Below, one piece after another: positions 61,645 through 64,000 of a DNA stretch of 64,000 bases (positions within the stretch are counted from its first letter, which is position 1; each line of letters opens with the position of its first letter). The DNA comes from an uncultured Cohaesibacter sp. GTDB taxonomy: Bacteria > Pseudomonadota > Alphaproteobacteria > Rhizobiales > Cohaesibacteraceae. The position numbers and the translations under genes were made by a program. Below the pieces are notes generated by a model, which saw only the letters and a program-made list of their open reading frames with translations, searched no databases and was not told the origin of the DNA. The DNA lies in assembly GCF_963664735.1 (NCBI RefSeq), contig NZ_OY761553.1, forward strand, positions 1,007,303 to 1,071,302, read 5' to 3'.

Positions 61645-64000
61645 TTGGAACAGTCTCAGCATCAATTCGGCCTGTATGACCATAGCTTTGAAAAAAGCAG
61701 TTGCGGCGTTGGTTTCTTAACTCTCAAATCCGGCGTTCAATCCCACGACGTTCTCGTTAAAGCGAACGAAGCGTTGTGCACGGTTCCACATCGCGGCGGC
61801 ATGAGTGCCGAAGGCGTTGGTGACGGAGCCGGGGTGAGCGTCGATTTGTCTTTGTCTTTCTTTCGAAAAATTACCGGCATCTCCACACTCGAACTTGGCG
61901 AGTTCGGCGTAGGCAACTTCTTTTTGCCAGAACTGAAAAAGAACTGGGACGCAGCTGACAAGTTGATCAAGCAGAGCCTTGAGAAAAATGGCCTGAAGAT
62001 CATTCTCGTCCGGGACGCTCCGGTCAACAACTCGATCATTCGCCCGGCTGCCTTGAAATATATGCTCGCCGTGCATCAGGTGGTTTTTGCCAAAAAAGAA
62101 ACGATGGATGCGAAGACCTTTGATCGCAAAATCCACGATGCCATGATGGATATTGAAGCGGTCGCCTATCTGGATCCTTCGCTTAAGGGTCTCTATCCGC
62201 TCTCCATGTCGGCACATACTCAGGTCTACAAGGGTCGTCTCAATTCAAATGAAATTATTCCTTATTTCTACGACCTGACGGATGAAGACCACAAGATTCA
62301 TTCGCTGTTCTTCCATACGCGTTTTTCTACCAACACCGAACCTCAGCCATCCATGGCGCAGCCGTTCCGGCTGATGGCGCATAATGGTGAGCTCAACACG
62401 GATAAGAAAAACCGTCTTTCCGAGGCGACCATCGCCCAGATGAAGAACCAGCAAATCTACTCTCCTCCGGGTCAGTCAGACTCTGCACGTTTGGACCAGA
62501 CTCTGGAACGCCGTCTGATCGAGGACGATCTTGACCTGATCACGGCTGTTGTCGCCATGATGCCTCCGGCTTGGGAGAACGACAGCCGTTTCCCAGATGA
62601 TGTCCGTGTCATGCTCGAATATTTCTCTCTATACGAAGAGAAGAACGATGGTCCGGCTGCGTTGATTTTCGGCAACGGCACTGTTGTTGGTGCGCGGCTT
62701 GACCGTTTGGGCCTTCGTCCTCTGCGTTCGGTGGAAACGGAAGACTATCTGTGTGTCATGTCAGAAGCCGGTCAGATTGATTTCGACCCCGAAAGTATCA
62801 TTCGTCGCGGCCGCATCGAGGCTGGTGGCATGCTCTATTATGATCACGCGACCAAGAAGTCATATACTTCGGATGAAGCCCTTAAAATGCTCGCATCCAA
62901 GCGAGATTACCGTTCCCTTCTGGAAAGTGCTCGTAAGAATCTTGATGACTTGCCGCGCGCAGAAGGAAAAACGAAGGTTTCGGATAGCTTCAACGATATT
63001 CAGCGCTCGGTTGCTTATGGTCTCAACCAGGAAAGCTTCAAGTTCCTGCTTGATCCGATGATGCAAACCGGCAAAGAAAAGATTTCGGCAATGGGCTACG
63101 GTGTGGCCATTAACTCGCTGACCGATCAGGAAGGCGGAATGTCGAAATATTTCTCCCAGCGCTTTGCACAAGTCACCAACCCTCCGCTCGATAGTCTTCG
63201 TGAAGCGGACGGTATGACCTTGCGTGTGGCACTTGGTGCAAAACCGCATTTCAACAAAGGCGAAACCAAACAGCTCGTCATCTCGACGCCGGTTCTTTCT
63301 CCAGATGATTTGGCCGCCATTCGCGCCCAAACTGACGTTGTGATTACCGAAATTGCGATGATTTTCGATGTCGATCACAAGGCAGGCAAGCAAAAGGCTC
63401 AGGATGATCTGATCGCCGCTGTTGACGGGGTTTGTAATCAGGTTGAAAAGGCTGCTCGCGATAAGGGGGGTATCGTTATCCTCTCTGACGCCATGGTCGA
63501 CTACCAGAAAGCAGCGATCCCTCTTCCACTGATGATTTCAGCCGCCAACCAGCGTCTGATTGAACAGGGCTTGCGCTTCCGTGTGTCTATTGTTGCAGAA
63601 AGCGGCCAGATCGCTTCCGCTCACCAGATCGCCACTTCCCTCGGCTTTGGCGCGTCTGCGGTCATGCCTATCGTTGTTGAAGCTCGCGCGATGGAATTTG
63701 CCAAAGGCGATGCTGAAGCAGCAAAAGCCAATATCAAGCAGTTCATCTATGCGGCCAACAAGTCCCTGATGAAAACCATGGGTAAGGTTGGTCTCTGTAC
63801 TGCCGAGAGTTACATCGGCGGCGAGTTTTTCGAACCAAACTTCCTTGACACCGACGAACCGGTTCTCAAGCGTTACTTCCCCAACATGAAGAACACCGTT
63901 GGTGGTGTCGACTTTGCAGCAGTGGCAAAGAGCGTGGCTGATTGGCACAAACGCGCATGTGAAGTCAAAGCTGAAGATGACATTCCGCTGCTGGGTCTGT
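61645..64000 (+). CDS. gltB: Glutamate synthase large subunit, partial (5' part)
   Basis: About 785 residues are present; the window ends before the stop. The N-terminal class II glutaminase domain begins with SSCGVGF, where Cys20 should become the N-terminal nucleophile after removal of a short propeptide, and continues with VPHRGGMSAEG, GDGAGV, HTRFSTNT and MAHNGELNT. The central domain follows. GltB makes glutamate from glutamine and 2-oxoglutarate with GltD. The start is uncertain: TTG 61645 has TGAGGA eight bases upstream; GTG 61630 is the alternative. Several glutaminase stretches differ from the standard alphaproteobacterial GltB, so this may be a divergent branch. Confidence 0.9.
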   Translation, partial: MEQSQHQFGLYDHSFEKSSCGVGFLTLKSGVQSHDVLVKANEALCTVPHRGGMSAEGVGDGAGVSVDLSLSFFRKITGISTLELGEFGVGNFFLPELKKNWDAADKLIKQSLEKNGLKIILVRDAPVNNSIIRPAALKYMLAVHQVVFAKKETMDAKTFDRKIHDAMMDIEAVAYLDPSLKGLYPLSMSAHTQVYKGRLNSNEIIPYFYDLTDEDHKIHSLFFHTRFSTNTEPQPSMAQPFRLMAHNGELNTDKKNRLSEATIAQMKNQQIYSPPGQSDSARLDQTLERRLIEDDLDLITAVVAMMPPAWENDSRFPDDVRVMLEYFSLYEEKNDGPAALIFGNGTVVGARLDRLGLRPLRSVETEDYLCVMSEAGQIDFDPESIIRRGRIEAGGMLYYDHATKKSYTSDEALKMLASKRDYRSLLESARKNLDDLPRAEGKTKVSDSFNDIQRSVAYGLNQESFKFLLDPMMQTGKEKISAMGYGVAINSLTDQEGGMSKYFSQRFAQVTNPPLDSLREADGMTLRVALGAKPHFNKGETKQLVISTPVLSPDDLAAIRAQTDVVITEIAMIFDVDHKAGKQKAQDDLIAAVDGVCNQVEKAARDKGGIVILSDAMVDYQKAAIPLPLMISAANQRLIEQGLRFRVSIVAESGQIASAHQIATSLGFGASAVMPIVVEARAMEFAKGDAEAAKANIKQFIYAANKSLMKTMGKVGLCTAESYIGGEFFEPNFLDTDEPVLKRYFPNMKNTVGGVDFAAVAKSVADWHKRACEVKAEDDIPLLGL

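Noticed and set aside
1-64000. CRISPR arrays, insertion sequences, prophage genes, toxin-antitoxin or defence systems
   Set aside because: None seen: no regularly spaced repeats, transposase, integrase or nuclease-type defence genes among the coding regions.

Overview
The window reads as chromosomal DNA of an alphaproteobacterium, most likely order Hyphomicrobiales (Rhizobiales), possibly a marine Cohaesibacter-like organism. Grounds: many binding-protein-dependent transporters (one TTT, two TRAP, two ABC systems), a class I PHA synthase, opgG/opgH, and a phaC - lipoprotein - alaC-type aminotransferase - hom - glpX - recJ block that I recall as typical of rhizobia. The genus is inference; no rRNA is present.

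Layout. 112-4819 (+): IclR regulator, KDP-galactonate-type aldolase and a tripartite tricarboxylate-type transporter (tctC, tctB, tctA), ending in an intrinsic terminator. 4924-7505 (+): a copper module of a CueR-like 19-bp-spacer promoter, a small Cys/His secreted protein, a frameshifted cytochrome c' and a Tat-exported multicopper oxidase. 7669-17188 (-), with a divergent LysR gene at 17323-18216: a nine-gene operon with a peptide-type ABC transporter, two nucleoside hydrolases, ribokinase and a DapA-family aldolase, best read as nucleoside uptake and salvage. 18435-24006: a DUF6064-like membrane protein, an unusual pyruvate kinase homologue and two secreted proteins of unknown function. 24615-33193: a FadR/GntR regulator and two TRAP transporter operons, the second ending in an SMP-30 lactonase gene; both operons share an almost identical promoter. 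33728-38741 (-): TetR regulator, TauE/SafE permease, sugar-type MFS transporter and GH3 glycosidase. 39092-42624 (-): opgG-opgH for periplasmic glucans. 43432-46825 (+): MarR-controlled EmrAB-type efflux system, apparently with a leaderless regulator mRNA. 46850-47354 (-): tRNA-Glu(TTC) with a decayed fragment of a two-partner-secretion adhesin at its 3' side. 47551-61069: MarR-GNAT fusion, the recJ/glpX/hom/alaC/phaC housekeeping block, and an Fe(III)-type ABC importer. 61645-64000: the 5' part of gltB, cut by the window edge.

The most promising system is the nucleoside operon that pairs a dipeptide/nickel-type (not BMP-type) ABC importer with two nucleoside hydrolases and ribokinase. Cross-locus signals are also notable: stable hairpins directly downstream of the substrate-binding-protein gene in four separate transport operons, and a shared 37-bp promoter block in front of both TRAP operons. 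Translation starts were often moved inside the longest open frame on the basis of Shine-Dalgarno spacing and signal peptides; this is stated per gene.
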